A stretch of DNA of 64,000 bases from contig NC_086354.1 of NCBI RefSeq assembly GCF_036324505.1, forward strand, positions 876,339 through 940,338. Reading direction: 5' to 3'. This stretch comes from Eleginops maclovinus. Its lineage: Eukaryota > Chordata > Actinopteri > Perciformes > Eleginopidae. Each line of letters starts with the position of its first letter. Position 1 is the stretch's first letter. The notes under the pieces were generated by a model, which saw nothing but the letters and a program-made list of their open reading frames with translations, ran no database searches and was not told the origin of the DNA. Shown here piece by piece: positions 1-11,662 of this stretch. Both the position numbers and the translations under genes were made by a program.

Positions 1-542
1 CATTGTAAGTGGCTCTGAATAAAAGCATCAGCTAAATGAAATGAATGTAAATATCTGAGAGTTACCATTATGTTAAGAAAGCTCCTGTGGATGAAGATCA
101 TGTGATAGGATTGAAAGCTCCAGAACAGCTGGATCTAAGGAAAGATTGTTTTGTCAATGTCTGTTTTTAGATAAAAAGTGACCTAGCAAGGATTTTTACT
201 CAAATGAAAATTGACAAGTCCAACTGCTTTAATTAAAAAACAAACAAATGTGATTTCATTATTCAATGACTGAGCAATCCATCTGCTGAAGATCATGTAT
301 GGTTGAAGTTTTCTTACACAAAGGTCAACAAACAACTGAAAAATAACAATAATTTTTACTTTGTGTTAAAAGATGTAATTACAAAATGAAAACTACCCCA
401 GAAATCAGTGGAACAAAATAACAATTGAAATCAGTTCAAACCATGAAGAACAGAACGTCAGCTTCACCATGGTCTTGATCAGACACATGGTTTAATAATA
501 AAGTGCTTCTTCTATTCTGTCCGTTGAATATGATTTGAGCTG
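1..542. other. 3' flank of the lrrc53-like gene, no gene seen
   Basis: AT-rich sequence with no convincing reading frame on either strand. It lies downstream of the minus-strand stop codon at 543-545. A TTTAAT at about 490-495 (ATTAAA on the minus strand) could serve as a weak polyadenylation signal. Confidence 0.5.
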
Positions 543-2753
543 CTAGCGTATTTTCCTCTCCAGTGCGGTGGGGGGTCGGCTGGAAGTTTTCTCAGGAAGA
601 ACCAGCCTCAGCTTCCTCCTGGGGGAGGCTCCCCCCTCCTCTGAGAGGTACTCCTGCTGCAGCAGGGCCTCTCCTGTGGAGGAGCCACTCTGAGACACAC
701 CCGAAACATCTGCTGCCTGCAAGCCGCCTGCTGACAGGCCTGCAGCTAGTCCTTCAGGTGGAGCCCCACCCTTCTCTGACATATGGACTGTAGAGGAACT
801 GTGTCCAGTTTCTGTCTGACTGTTATTGTTTGACAGGTTCTCCACAGTGGTCCCTGGTACAGGAGCCTCAGTAGTGTCCCCATCCATGCTTGGAGGAGCC
901 TCTATGAGGCCCTGATGGTCTCCTTCCCCACTCTGAAAGCCCGTACCTTCAGACTTCAGGCTTAATACAAGAGAAGAATTGTTGGGGAGAAGCATGTTCT
1001 GCGAGAGTACAGAAGCTGGAATTGGGTTTGCTGCTAAACTCAAGGTTAGTCCTGCAGACTGGGAGGGATGAAGAAGAGAAGGATGTGTTGCTTGAAAAGG
1101 GTTAGCAGTGTTAGCTAAAAGAGAGGTAGCAGAAGACATGAGGCTTACCCCGACCGGTCTGCTAAAGCTGTCCGAGGCGCCACTGATGGCTCTGCTAAGA
1201 GCGAGGGAATTACCTGGACCACTTGGGAAGCAGGGATTAGATCCTGGGGCAGCGGTGCTGAGTAACAAATTCCCAGCTTGCAGAGAGATGTTGCTGCCAG
1301 TCAGGTTTGAGCCAGCTCTACCAAGCAGGGAGAGGCTGGTTGTGCGGTTCCTGTCGGGGGCAGAGAGGGATAAGGGTGGCTGAAAGGAAGGCTGACCACC
1401 CAGAACCAATCCAGCTCCCTGATCCTGAATACTGCCCCCCTGTTTGCTGGGTCCCGTGGCAGGAGCAGGGGCTGGTGGTTCAGCAGTTCCGGGGGTAACT
1501 CCATGTTGGGAGTTCTCCGGGTGTGTGTTCTCGTCCCGCTCACCTCCTGTACTCTCCTGCCCACCTTTTGTCTTTTTCTGTCCTGCTTCTCTTCCTTCCT
1601 CTTCCTCACCGTCCTCTGTCAGTTCTTTTGCCCTGGAGGATATGTTCTTTGTCTCACTTCTACCCTTTGTCTTCCCAGACTTTCCTTTTCCTTCCCTCTC
1701 CTCCCCTCTTTGTTTTCTATCCTGCCGTCTATCTTTCCCCTTCTCTGAGCTGCTTCTCTCTGAGTGGCCCTGCTCAGTCTTCCTCGTGGGATGGACTTTG
1801 CTTTTCCTGTAGTGGGTTCAAGTTGAGTTTAACCTTTAGTGACCGGCTTGATTTGTGTCTTCTCCTCTCTTTGTCTCTGGAGCTGCTCTCGTCTTTCTCC
1901 CTGTTGTGTTCGCTTCCTTGCTCTCGGCTTCTGGAACTCTGCAGGTCAAACGTTACATTTCTTGCTTCTCTTCTCAACTTTGTGTGATTCATCATGTCAA
2001 ACTGGTCGTGGTGATTATTCCGCCCCCTGTCCATCTGTCTGTACTGAGAAGGTAAGCCATCAAACGGAGCAGAGTCTTTCATGTTGGGGGGCATCCTTCC
2101 ATGTCTCATGTTCTGCTCCGCCACTCTGTCTGTCCGGTGGCAGCTCTCGCAGTGTCCACCCTCCTGTCCTCTACTCTTTCCTTCCATGTCAGTCCTGTAG
2201 CTTTCTGCCATTTCTCTGTTTGTCCTATAAACAGCCAGGGCCTCGGCTCTCTGACAGAAGGCTTCCTTCTGTGGACAAAAGGAAGGGTGAGTGTTGCCAC
2301 GCTTGTCCTTGCTTAATATTCCCTGCTGAGTCTCAAGCCTCCTCCTGTCTTCCTCTGTCATTATCCTCATTCTCCTAATGTGTCCATCCTCCTCTGTCTC
2401 CATCCCTGTGTTGATCCTGCTGTTCCATCGGGCTCTCATTGGGTTTAGACCCATCCCTCTCTGACCTTTGGTGCTGCAATCCAGGCACAGAACATGTCCG
2501 TTTTCATCAGCTCTGGACCTAAACTGGCCACCTGTCCTTGAATCCCCCGTCATGGCCTCCCGGTCCCAAGTCTGGCTTCTCTGTGCCTGCAGGAAGAGTT
2601 TCCTCTTTTTTTTACTAACATCCAGGTGATCCTCCTGTTGATTCACCACTGAGTTGCTTTGCTCTTCTTTCTGTCTTTGACTGTCTTTGAATTTCCTCCT
2701 CCAAGACACTTGATAGCAGATCAGGACCACCAGCAGGGTCAAGCCAACTCCAC
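543..2753 (-). CDS. lrrc53: Probable LRRC53-like membrane protein, last coding exon with one frameshift
   Basis: On the minus strand this exon begins after a good acceptor (TTTTGCAG) at 2753. It opens with a hydrophobic stretch (GVGLTLLVVLICYQV) followed at once by basic WRRKF, which looks like a transmembrane helix and stop-transfer signal. A long hydrophilic tail follows, rich in Arg, Glu and Ser, then a Ser/Asn/Pro-rich C-terminus ending LERKIR and a stop at 543. Only one lesion breaks the roughly 735 codons: an extra base near 1809 shifts the frame. Both flanking frames are open and compositionally continuous, so a sequencing error or recent mutation fits better than an old pseudogene. 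The name is inferred: in human, LRRC53 is a leucine-rich-repeat protein with one membrane span and a long tail, near CRYZ on 1p31, and cryz is the next gene here. No leucine-rich repeats are visible; those exons may lie in the gap at 2887-3386 or be absent. Confidence 0.5.
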
Positions 2754-2886
2754 CTGCAAAACAGAACAGGTAAGATCATAGACATTGAAGTCTTTAACAA
2801 TGATTCCCATTCATCTTTACAAAAGGCTCCTGTTTAGCTTGTTTTACATCTAAAATTGATTGAGATCATATCCAGGTCACTGAGTT

Positions 2887-3386
2887 NNNNNNNNNNNNNN
2901 NNNNNNNNNNNNNNNNNNNNNNNNNNNNNNNNNNNNNNNNNNNNNNNNNNNNNNNNNNNNNNNNNNNNNNNNNNNNNNNNNNNNNNNNNNNNNNNNNNNN
3001 NNNNNNNNNNNNNNNNNNNNNNNNNNNNNNNNNNNNNNNNNNNNNNNNNNNNNNNNNNNNNNNNNNNNNNNNNNNNNNNNNNNNNNNNNNNNNNNNNNNN
3101 NNNNNNNNNNNNNNNNNNNNNNNNNNNNNNNNNNNNNNNNNNNNNNNNNNNNNNNNNNNNNNNNNNNNNNNNNNNNNNNNNNNNNNNNNNNNNNNNNNNN
3201 NNNNNNNNNNNNNNNNNNNNNNNNNNNNNNNNNNNNNNNNNNNNNNNNNNNNNNNNNNNNNNNNNNNNNNNNNNNNNNNNNNNNNNNNNNNNNNNNNNNN
3301 NNNNNNNNNNNNNNNNNNNNNNNNNNNNNNNNNNNNNNNNNNNNNNNNNNNNNNNNNNNNNNNNNNNNNNNNNNNNNNNNNNNNNN
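2887..3386. other. Assembly gap (500 N)
   Basis: Exactly 500 undetermined bases, the usual placeholder for a gap of unknown size. It lies just upstream (minus-strand sense) of the lrrc53-like exon, so missing N-terminal exons could be hidden here. Confidence 0.99.
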
Positions 3387-4320
3387 TTTGACCTAATTAT
3401 CAGAATATCACTTATCTTTGTTTAAGAAGCCAATAAGTTAACAATTGCACATTTTGTATTTGTGTTTTGCTACTTGACAGCCTACAATAAAAAACAAGCT
3501 TTGAATTGTAACTTGTTAATTGGTCATTATACTGCATTCTTAAAACTATGTTCTATACAAGCACATCTTTATCAATAGACCTATATGAAAATTGTACAAA
3601 ATTCACTTTAAATATTTTGGGAAGGGCTCACATTTGGACCAAGGGCTGAAATCTACTGTTCTATATCTATTTCATGGGGTTAGGATTTGTCTTACAGGTC
3701 ACCCTAAAATGCACTATAATGCAGGAAATGGCATCTAAGAAATCAAAAATCTTCTGGGGGAGGACCCACAGACCCCCCGCAGGAAGGCTTTTCCCAATGC
3801 TCATTTGGACCCCCCCAATATCACCTACATGGTTTCGCCCTTGCGTTTTCCTCACCTGTTGCACTTAAGAAAGGCATCATCTGTAAATTCAGTACAAAGA
3901 TGCCCTATTATGGATGCGTATTGATACTTTCGTTTTGTGTTATTATGGTCGGAATGTTATTTAATCCGTAAAAGCTACGTGTTAGCGTATAGCATTTTGA
4001 TCGCTATTTGATGTTATTAGTTGCTAATGCTAAAACCGGAGATTTGTTTATTTTACACATGGCAATACTGTTGAATGTGAAATGTATGTTTTTATACTGA
4101 AACTATGCTCTTTATGCTTTTTCTATTGTCACAGTTTTACAAATTAAGAAATGGTTTTGCCAGTAAAGCTCAGAAGAATTTCACGAGTGACTCACGAGTG
4201 ATTACTGAAGCCATTTATGTTTAGCTCGCTGCATAAGCTAAAGCATTCAGTTTAGCCGAGGGCAGAAGAACAACTACTTATTATTTTACTTCATCTAGTA
4301 TTTTTTAAACCTGGGGGATT
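3387..4320. other. Intergenic, no gene recognised
   Basis: AT-rich sequence. No exon with homology that I recognise. A short G/C-rich patch near 3750-3830 looks repeat-derived but I cannot name it. Confidence 0.5.
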
Positions 4321-4321
4321 C

Positions 4322-4715
4322 AATAGTCGACAGGGGAAGCATGTCTTTGAAGTATATCTTGTAGCGATGTTTGTGAGATGATGAAGAAGTCTCCGGAGAC
4401 ACCAGCTTGTATATAATAAGGTTTATTACAACAGCATAGTATCAGACACCAACACGGGCGATGCGGGGTTCCCAGAGCCAATTGTGGAAGTCCCCCGAAC
4501 GTTCTTTGTGTATGCCATTTAAAGAGGAAAAAAGAGTGTGCGCACCTAAAGTGTGTGTGTTCCCATGAGGTAGGCAATAACCCTGTGTGCCCCACTAAGG
4601 TGACCTAGGTCAGTTCCTAAGTGAACCCTAACGTATTCCAGATGTTGTTTTTCACTCTTCTTCCACCCAACATTCCTCTGGCCTCAGAGAGTATCTACCT
4701 TAGTATACCTCAGAT
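4322..4715 (-). repeat. Candidate solo LTR (old)
   Basis: Read on the minus strand, the segment has an AATAAA signal (TTTATT at 4422-4427 on the plus strand). It is followed by a GT-containing stretch with TCTCCGGAGA, an arrangement like the R-U5 part of a retroelement LTR. It would start near 4715 and end near 4322. No flanking duplication or internal coding region was found, so this is a pattern-based call only. Confidence 0.3.
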
Positions 4716-5234
4716 TTAATACACCACATATTCTACAATGAACCCTGCAACCAGCCTGTTAATGTCTTTCTGTGTTACCTGCTTCTGCGCTCCAACACTT
4801 GAAAAAAGCTTTGCCTGACTCCTTCAGATGACCGGAGAGCAGGATCTTTCGCCACAAGTTTTGTTTTGCCGTGACAAATGCTTGGACAGGTTGCTCATTG
4901 AGTTGGCAGCAGTTGAAAGACACCTGTCGCCTGGGCATAGAGTGCATTTCACTCGAATTGATCGCTATGGCAACGCGCCAAGGCAAGCAGCACACACACA
5001 GGCAGCACGCAACACTTAAAGATGAACTGAACTGAAAATAATCAACACTGATAAAGTGTTGGATATGACAATTAAAAAAAATTACATAAAAAAAAAAATC
5101 AATACATAGCTTTTTTAAGCAACACAAAAATTGCATTTGTTAGTACTAGAACGCTGCCAATTTTGATGACGTCACTGGCATGGTAGGACACTCGTAATAG
5201 GCAGAGTCGTGGTTTATGCAGTCTGTTTGGTCGG

Positions 5235-5455
5235 AGTGCTAGCTTGTCAAAGTCAAAGTCCACTTTATTGTCAAAGTTTCCACATGTGTTATACATACAG
5301 CAAATTGAAATATCGTTTCTGGCAGTCCCACAGTGCAAATATAAACAAGAACATATAACATAAAAAGATAAGAGCCTAGAAAAAAAAGGGGGGGGGGGGT
5401 AAAGGGGTATACAGAAGAAAAAGAAAAAAAAGTAATATATACATATGTTCGACAC
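5235..5455 (-). repeat. 3' tail of a LINE or SINE, minus orientation
   Basis: The text reads CCACTTTATTGTCAA followed by an A/G-rich end, the form commonly seen for reverse-oriented 3' tails of fish retroposons. A poly-G and poly-A stretch closes it at 5380-5433. Confidence 0.4.
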
Positions 5456-5456
5456 A

Positions 5457-5545
5457 AGACTGCTTCAAACGTGTTTCCCTAAGTTGGATCGTTTGGCATA
5501 AGACTGCTTCAAACGTGTTTCCTTAAGTTGGATCGTTTGGTCTCT
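5457..5545. repeat. Two-copy tandem duplication, about 43 bp
   Basis: The segment containing GACTGCTTCAAACGTG and AGTTGGATCGTTTGG occurs twice in direct succession with one or two differences. Nothing coding is seen nearby; the rest of 4716-5940 shows no recognisable gene. Confidence 0.7.
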
Positions 5546-5941
5546 GTAGTTTGTTTGGTGAATCAACTTCAATATTGCCGGATGTGTCAGTCTCAGTTTT
5601 GTTGAACGCTATAAAGCCTACACGTTAGGCTTTATTTGTGCGTGCATATGAATATATATGTATTTTGTGTATGTGACAACGACTTTACATCCAACCCTTT
5701 GCCTAGTAGACTTGCTAGCATGCTGGACATAACTACCTCTCTCTCCTCTACTTAATGTGTATGCTTCAGCGCCATGTCTCTGCGGCGGATAGCATCGGTG
5801 GTGTTTACACAGCTCGATGGTATGTCTGTCTGCCCTGTGCTATGGCCCAAACATTTTTAAAGCGATGGGATGGCATCAGGTTTCAGCCTGTTGGACCTAA
5901 ACCTCACCAGCGACCCTGTTGTACCGAATGTACAGCTTTCT

Positions 5942-6170
5942 TCATAGTCTGTGGCTAAAAAAATGCTTGCTACAGACTCGGAATCCAGGGGCTGTCGGAG
6001 GGTTAGCCAGTTTCAATGCTGCTAGCCATGAATTAAGGGCTGGTTTGCGGTTTAAAGGTAACCTATGAACATGTATACTGCTGCCAGCTGCCTTAGCTCT
6101 ATACAGTTTGTTACTGCAGCCAGGGGCAATGCAGTATAACCCCCCTCTAACCCTGCTGATTTGGTTTTCT
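5942..6170 (-). pseudogene. THAP-domain fragment
   Basis: On the minus strand the reading frame shows a THAP-type C2CH zinc finger. The order is C-x4-C (IAPGCSN), a mid His/Leu-Pro segment, a conserved Trp (LNSWLAAL), a Pro-rich bend and the terminal RVCSKHF. It ends soon after this motif with no partner exon that I can find within 1 kb. THAP fingers are DNA-binding modules of P, Kolobok and ISL2EU-like transposons and of host proteins derived from them. With no terminal repeats seen, I take it as an orphan transposon exon or relic, not a working gene. Confidence 0.55.
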
Positions 6171-7367
6171 GCCGACAAGTCCGCTAACCTAATCACCTCA
6201 GAATATATGGCTGTGCTGCTAGTGCTAGTGTAAGAAATAATAATCAATATTAAGAGTAACCACAACACTGTGTTATTTTAAAATACCATCTTATTTTAAA
6301 ATTGTTTATTTTGTAACCGGATAACACTGATGAGGCTTGATGCCGGACGGGAGAAAACTGCGGTTTTAAGCGTTGGTTTCCTTAGCGGACAGAATCTGGA
6401 CAAAGAGTGAATAGGGGAATTACTTGTGGTGTTATACATCAAACACACAATGATTAATTTGTGGAGATCGTATTGAAACGCAGGAGACGTTCATTACAGT
6501 TCAGCACACGAATGCGTGTCTCGTTTAATCACAGTCAAAGTTAACAAAACAAGATGGCGCTGTCCTGACCAACAAGCATGGGGCTCCACGTCATCGTAAA
6601 CACAGATTAATTAAAGGGACCACGATCCCTTTTTACAGTTGTACTTTCAAGCATAAACCAACGGTCATACTTACAGGCATGAAACAACAGTGTGTTAGAA
6701 CCACACTTTAGAAGGAGGTGAATTATGTGTACAGTCACTACAAATTCTCCTTATTGACGCTGTAATACCCAGAGGTGTGACCAAGTCATTGTTTTGCAAG
6801 TCACAAGTTAGTCTCAAGTCTTTGCTTTCAAGTCCCGAGTCATGTCCTGAGGCAAGACAAGCAAGTCCCGAATCAAGTCCCAAGTCAAGGCCGACAAGTC
6901 TCAAGTCAAGTCCCAAGTCCTACCGTTTGAGTTTCAAGTCCTTCCGAGTCCTTTTAACAGAGAAATAATATTTACACAAATCATGTATGCTTTTAAGATC
7001 TGTATATATTTATCAAACCAAGAACATTGTTCAAACACATTTGAAATAAACAAAGGCAAATGTAATTTCCACAGAAAGTGCTGACATTGTATTTCCATTG
7101 CTTATTGCACTATAACTGTCTCAAAAGATCCTTATTTTTGCAAAACACTCTTCACCTTAAAACTTAAATCTAGCCTTGAACTAAAAAACATGTCTTCACC
7201 CTCAAACAGGTATTTGGAGGATCACAAAAACAGTTGAATGTAACTTTTCCAAATGTGTTACCACTTTATAAAAAACATTTTCAGTCTTTTTAACTCATTT
7301 CAAAACCTAAGTGTAACCTTAACCTTTTCAAACATGGTACCACTTTATACAAGATATCCTCACTCCC

Positions 7368-7372
<5 letters not shown>

Positions 7373-7461
<89 letters not shown>
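7373..7461. repeat. (TG)n microsatellite
   Basis: Uninterrupted TG dinucleotides, about 44 units, inside the decayed hAT. Confidence 0.98.
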
Positions 7462-7464
<3 letters not shown>

Positions 7465-7563
7465 TCTGGAAGGGGACTAGATGTGAAGTGTCATGAACAT
7501 GACAATGAACAGAGTTGTGCTTTTCTATGTCAGGGCCCTATGCTGCATTGCATTTGCAAAAGA

Positions 7564-8632
7564 TCAAATTGGCCAAAAGTCTGTCTGTTGCTCAGTCTCT
7601 GCAGCATCTTGCAGGATCAATTCTGACTCCTTCAACAGATTCCACTCTCGTGGTGTGAATGACAACTCCTTATGCCCAGCCTTTTCTAGAATGGCAAAGA
7701 GCTTTAGATGATCACACTGGAGAACTGCCTTTACTTGCCTCAGTGTTGAGTTCCATCTTGTGTTGACTGCAGCAGGGACGCCTTTCTGTTCCCCAAATTC
7801 ACTATCAAACACATCTTTGAATGTTGTGCTTGTGTGCAGCAATGAGCTAAGTTTTGATAACTTGGAAAGAGAAGGACATGCCACTTTTGTTTCTTTCAAA
7901 CCGTCTCCCACCACCAGCTGAAGAGTATGCGCAAAACACTGCAGGCGTTGTTTCTTTGCCATAGCAGCATCTACCGTTTGCTGTTCTTCCAGGGTTAGTC
8001 ACACCAGAGATCAGGATCATCACGATGATCTCCGTCATCATCCTCTTGTTCACTGGGGAAGCACACAGTGAATGCCTTTCACATGTTAGCAGCATTGTCA
8101 CTAATAATGTAGTCCAATTTATCTTTGATGTTGAATTCATCGCATATTGACTCAAATTGGTCACAGATTTGTTCAGCTGTGTGTGAGCCTTTGAAGCGAT
8201 TGCAGGCCAAGAGATTTGTATTTAGCTGTATCCTCTCTATAGCTGTCTCTTTCTCTATCCAGTGGACAGTGACACCAAGGAATCCCCTCAGCTTTCGGTC
8301 AGACCAAATGTCCACAGTGACTGAAACATGCTCAGTGTTGCTCAATTGAGTTTTTAATCTTGAACGTCTCTCCCCAGCGAGGCTCTCTGTTTTGATGTCA
8401 ACGTTCTGTGACACACTGGGCTGTACTTACTGTCAATTACTGTCAGAAAGTGCCGAAAACTCTTGTGTTCCACAATAGACAGGGGAAGGTTGCAATCAAT
8501 AATCAAGTCGGACAGTATTGCGTTGGTGATAGCCTTCTGCTGTGGATGACTCATGCTGTAATGCGCTACACGACTGTCCAAGAAATGTGAGATTGAAGGC
8601 TGTTGTGGTTCATCTATGGAGCTTCTACTCAT
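7564..8632 (-). pseudogene. hAT transposase remnant (ZBED-like)
   Basis: Successive minus-strand frames read from 8632 down to 7564 give a hAT transposase core. It has an N-terminal segment with a conserved ISHFLDSR-like stretch, then SVTVDIWSD (the catalytic-Asp region of the RNase H-like fold), a second region ending IISDNAANM, then CFAHTLQLVVGDGL and NTRWNSTLRQV. At least three frame changes are needed, and the C-terminal hATC dimerisation domain is missing. It is a dead copy belonging to the surrounding element. Confidence 0.75.
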
Positions 8633-8884
8633 CTGGTATTCTTAAAGTCTGTAACAGGTAAGCATATAAAACAGATGTCAGAAAGTCCCTTATAGCCACA
8701 CATGAATTGCATTTGAAACTATCTCCTCATATATCAATGCCAACATTGTGTTAATATCTATTTTTGTATTATTATGAATTGTATTGTATACCGTAAGATT
8801 GTGTTTGTTTTAACATTACATTGATAAAATACATTTTCAGTGTACACTTACTATATTAATTTATATTTTTCCTGCTTTACCTTG

Positions 8885-9240
8885 CCATCAAGCAGCCCGT
8901 TTCCGACAGGAAACTGAAGTATGCTTGTTAATTCACTCTCTCCAGCACACCTGATTCCATTGGCAAAAACAGCAATTTTACCTGCCTCACACAGAAATTG
9001 CTGGTCTACTGCTGGCTCAATGATTAAGTTTAATTGTGCTATTCTATGTCTTCGTTGATAGTTCAGCTTTGTTGTGATTTACTTAAATTACATAAACGAC
9101 CTCAATGAGGCAGCAGTAGACTAGCAACTCCTTTGTGCTGCAAAGCAAAATAGCAATTTTTGTCAATGGAATCTGGTGTGCTGGAGAGAGTGAGATATAC
9201 TTAGTTTTCCTATCGGAAAAAATCGTCTGGCAGCAAGCCT
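8885..9240. repeat. Imperfect inverted repeat (foldback)
   Basis: The left arm (about 8885-9025) reads through CACTCTCTCCAGCACACC and GATTCCATTG. The right arm (about 9100-9240) contains their inverted complements in mirrored order. The spacer is about 75 bp. It could fold into a long hairpin. Confidence 0.7.
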
Positions 9241-9412
9241 CAAATGGTACACATATTAATAACATACAGTACATTAAGCTGACCTTGATTTGATTAGGCT
9301 TGCTTTAGTTTTGCTTCTGGCAGCAGTCTACTGTGTATGATCCACTGACTAGCTGCTAAGTACATACAATCTCGCTTCAAAAAATCCTAAACTATCCTTT
9401 TACAATATGAGT

Positions 9413-9990
9413 ATGGATAAGTTCACTATTTTGCACTTTGAGCTCCATTTCTGGTTTGTCTAGGATGAAATAGTGTGTTTGACACCAACATTTTAATGAT
9501 CGGTCCCCCATGCTTCATGTGCGGGCATTCATAAAGCGGTCCTTAAATCAACCTTAAATGTTCCTTTTCAAAGATGTGCAACTCACCGAGTGTCTTAGCG
9601 AAATACAGTTTCTGTCGTGTTTTACTTGCCATTTTGTATTCCAAATATCAAGCGGAAGTTAATAGCCTACTCAGTGAGGTATCTGAAAACATAGCTACCG
9701 GTAGTTCCACAATAGCAAATAACACGGATGGAAACCAAATATTTCGCCGATATATTTTTTTAAAAGAACTACGAACACCACTTACCACTCGGTGAGTTGC
9801 TCATCCTTGAAAATGAATGTTTAGGGTTGTTTTAAGGACAATGTTATGAATGCCTGTAGCCAACCATTCTGAAGCAGGGGGTGATTCCAAATTAGCCAAA
9901 AGCTGGAGACTGGACCAATCCTCCACATTTCTATTTCATCCAAGACGACCTAGAAAGGGGGCTCAAAGTGCAAAATAGTGAACTTATCCA
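9413..9990. repeat. Foldback element with arms of about 190 bp
   Basis: The left arm starts TGGATAAGTTCACTATTTTG and the right arm ends with its exact inverted complement (CAAAATAGTGAACTTATCCA, ending 9990). Pairing continues through CTCACCGAGTG near 9585 and CACTCGGTGAG near 9788. The loop of about 190 bp shows no gene that I recognise. Probably a MITE-like insertion or an inverted duplication inside the hAT. Confidence 0.75.
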
Positions 9991-10645
9991 TTAATGAACC
10001 CACAGGAGATACCGTTTAGCGTGTTCATAAGCCAAGGTGACGTTTACAGTCTTGATTGATATTGATATGTAGCTAGCTAGCAATTAGCCAATCAGCTAGT
10101 GCTGGCTTTCATTCAAAACTTACCGTTCTTTGTGCAACTTCAAATTTCGAACGAAGTTGTCGCGTCTCTGTCTGTTATCTTTGTCCCGCATGTTTTACAG
10201 ACTGCAGTTTGTTTGTTTTTTGACCATCTCAAAGTTTTTAAATCCAAACGAAACTACCCGTGGTATCATTGTTGCCTACTTGGCGCCTTATAGTTTGTTC
10301 CGCCTCATTGGTTGTCCAGTACTTTAATTGGTTGGATGCTGTCAGATCAAAACAACGTGGATCTAATTTGATTGGTTATCGTGCCACACACACGTTATGC
10401 ACACAGATGCAAAGAGAGATAGCGCAGTCCATGTCAACATACTTTTAATCTTTGGGTTTGGGGAAAGTAGCAAGTCTTTTCGAGTGAAAAGGGGCAAGTC
10501 CAAGTCCAAATACAAGTCACTGATGTTAAAGTCCAAGTCAAAGTGCAAGTCTTTTTAGATTTTGTCAAGTCAAATCTAAAGTCATCAAATTCATGACTCG
10601 AGTCTGACTCGAGTCCAAGTCATGTGACTCGAGTCCACAACTCTG

Positions 10646-11288
10646 GTAAGGAGGGAGACGACCCAATGCCACTATTCACTAAACTGACCGGAAGTACTGT
10701 TATGCTTTGAGGCGACCAATAGGAAGAGGCGACCTCTGGACAAAGAGCAATGTAACTAAGGATTCGACCTCTTCGCTCGGACTCACGGACAGTAAACACC
10801 TCGGGAGCCGTGTTCATTTTTGGGCCTGTTCAAATGTGTTCTGAGCTACTGAGCCACAGCTGTGAAAATTCTGTAAAACCTACTGCTGCATCCTTTGAAT
10901 ACTCCTTTTAAAAACTTATATGAGGAGCTTCACTTTGTTTTCTTTTCAATTGACTTCTGGACTTCGAATAAAAGAACATTTCTTACACTAGTTAGCCAGG
11001 GAGTAGCTTACCATGCCAGTGACGTAGCCAATGGTTGAAATCCAACATGGCGGTGCCCATGTAACAAAAACAACACTTTTACCATACCATTTTATCCCTT
11101 TTAACAAATTCAGTCATTTTAACCATTCCACCAATGATAATAGATAAAATACATCTGTTATATCAGCTTTACTTCAAATTCCAGTTCAGTTCATCTTTAA
11201 ACAGATCAGAACTTTACACATAGGCAAACACGGCTTGGGTAACGCAGGAAATCGCGTTCCTATAGTCTAGTAAAGTAGTGTAGTTACC
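10646..11288. other. Intergenic, no gene recognised
   Basis: No exon recognised. Bounded on the left by the hAT right end and on the right by a hAT-type MITE end. Confidence 0.5.
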
Positions 11289-11393
11289 GATATTTTGAGT
11301 CTAATGCCCTACTTTACTTCGTTACCCAAAAAAGTAATGTCGTTACTGTAATCCATTACTTTGTAACTCGTTACCCCCAACACTGGCCATGGA
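11289..11393. repeat. hAT-type MITE terminal fragment
   Basis: On the minus strand it begins CAGTGTTGGGGGTAACGAG and continues with repeated GTAAT/CGTTAC blocks. This is the signature of a widespread family of fish hAT-derived MITEs. Its other end cannot be defined. Confidence 0.6.
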
Positions 11394-11662
11394 TATCCTG
11401 AGGAGGGCTCGTAACAGCAGTAACCAACTCATCTATAACGGCAAACCAATCGCCATATTCCCAGACTACACAGCTAACGTAGCTAAGACCAGAGCAGACG
11501 TAGGAAGATGCTTTGAAACAGATGGGGTGTCTGTTTTGGAATAGTTTTTCCTGCCAGATTCCGGATCTCCCACAACAACGAGGAGAAAGAGTTCTTGGAT
11601 GCTGCGAAGGCCATGGACTATGTAAAAAACAATGTCATCCCAGCGACTAAGATGGAGACTTG
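11394..11662 (+). pseudogene. L1 ORF1 C-terminal remnant
   Basis: Reads ILRRARNSSN, then LIYNGKPIAIFPDYTA, then after a frame change LDAAKAMDYVKNN and a stop. These match the C-terminal RNA-binding domain of L1 ORF1 proteins as I know them. A stop and shift near 11545-11550 break it. Confidence 0.7.

Larger units (their letters stand above)
6770..10645 (-). mobile_element. Decayed hAT transposon, about 3.9 kb
   Basis: The left end CAGAGGTGTGACCAAGTC and the inverted right end CAGAGTTGTGGACTCGAGTC face each other across 3876 bp. Both subterminal regions carry many copies of an AAGTC motif (6780-6950 and 10480-10640), as in hAT ends that bind transposase. The 8-base flanks share only their first four bases (GTAA), so any target duplication is eroded. 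Inside are a broken hAT transposase on the minus strand, a TG microsatellite and two large inverted repeats. Confidence 0.75.

Noticed and set aside
563..2378. Plus-strand Ser/Leu/Phe-rich frames
   Set aside because: They are shadows of the biased minus-strand lrrc53-like exon.
2856..3425. Open frame across the N run
   Set aside because: It is undetermined sequence and cannot be read as coding.
6762..6769. Target duplication for the 6770-10645 hAT
   Set aside because: The left 8-mer GTAATACC and right 8-mer GTAAGGAG share only four bases, so no duplication is claimed.
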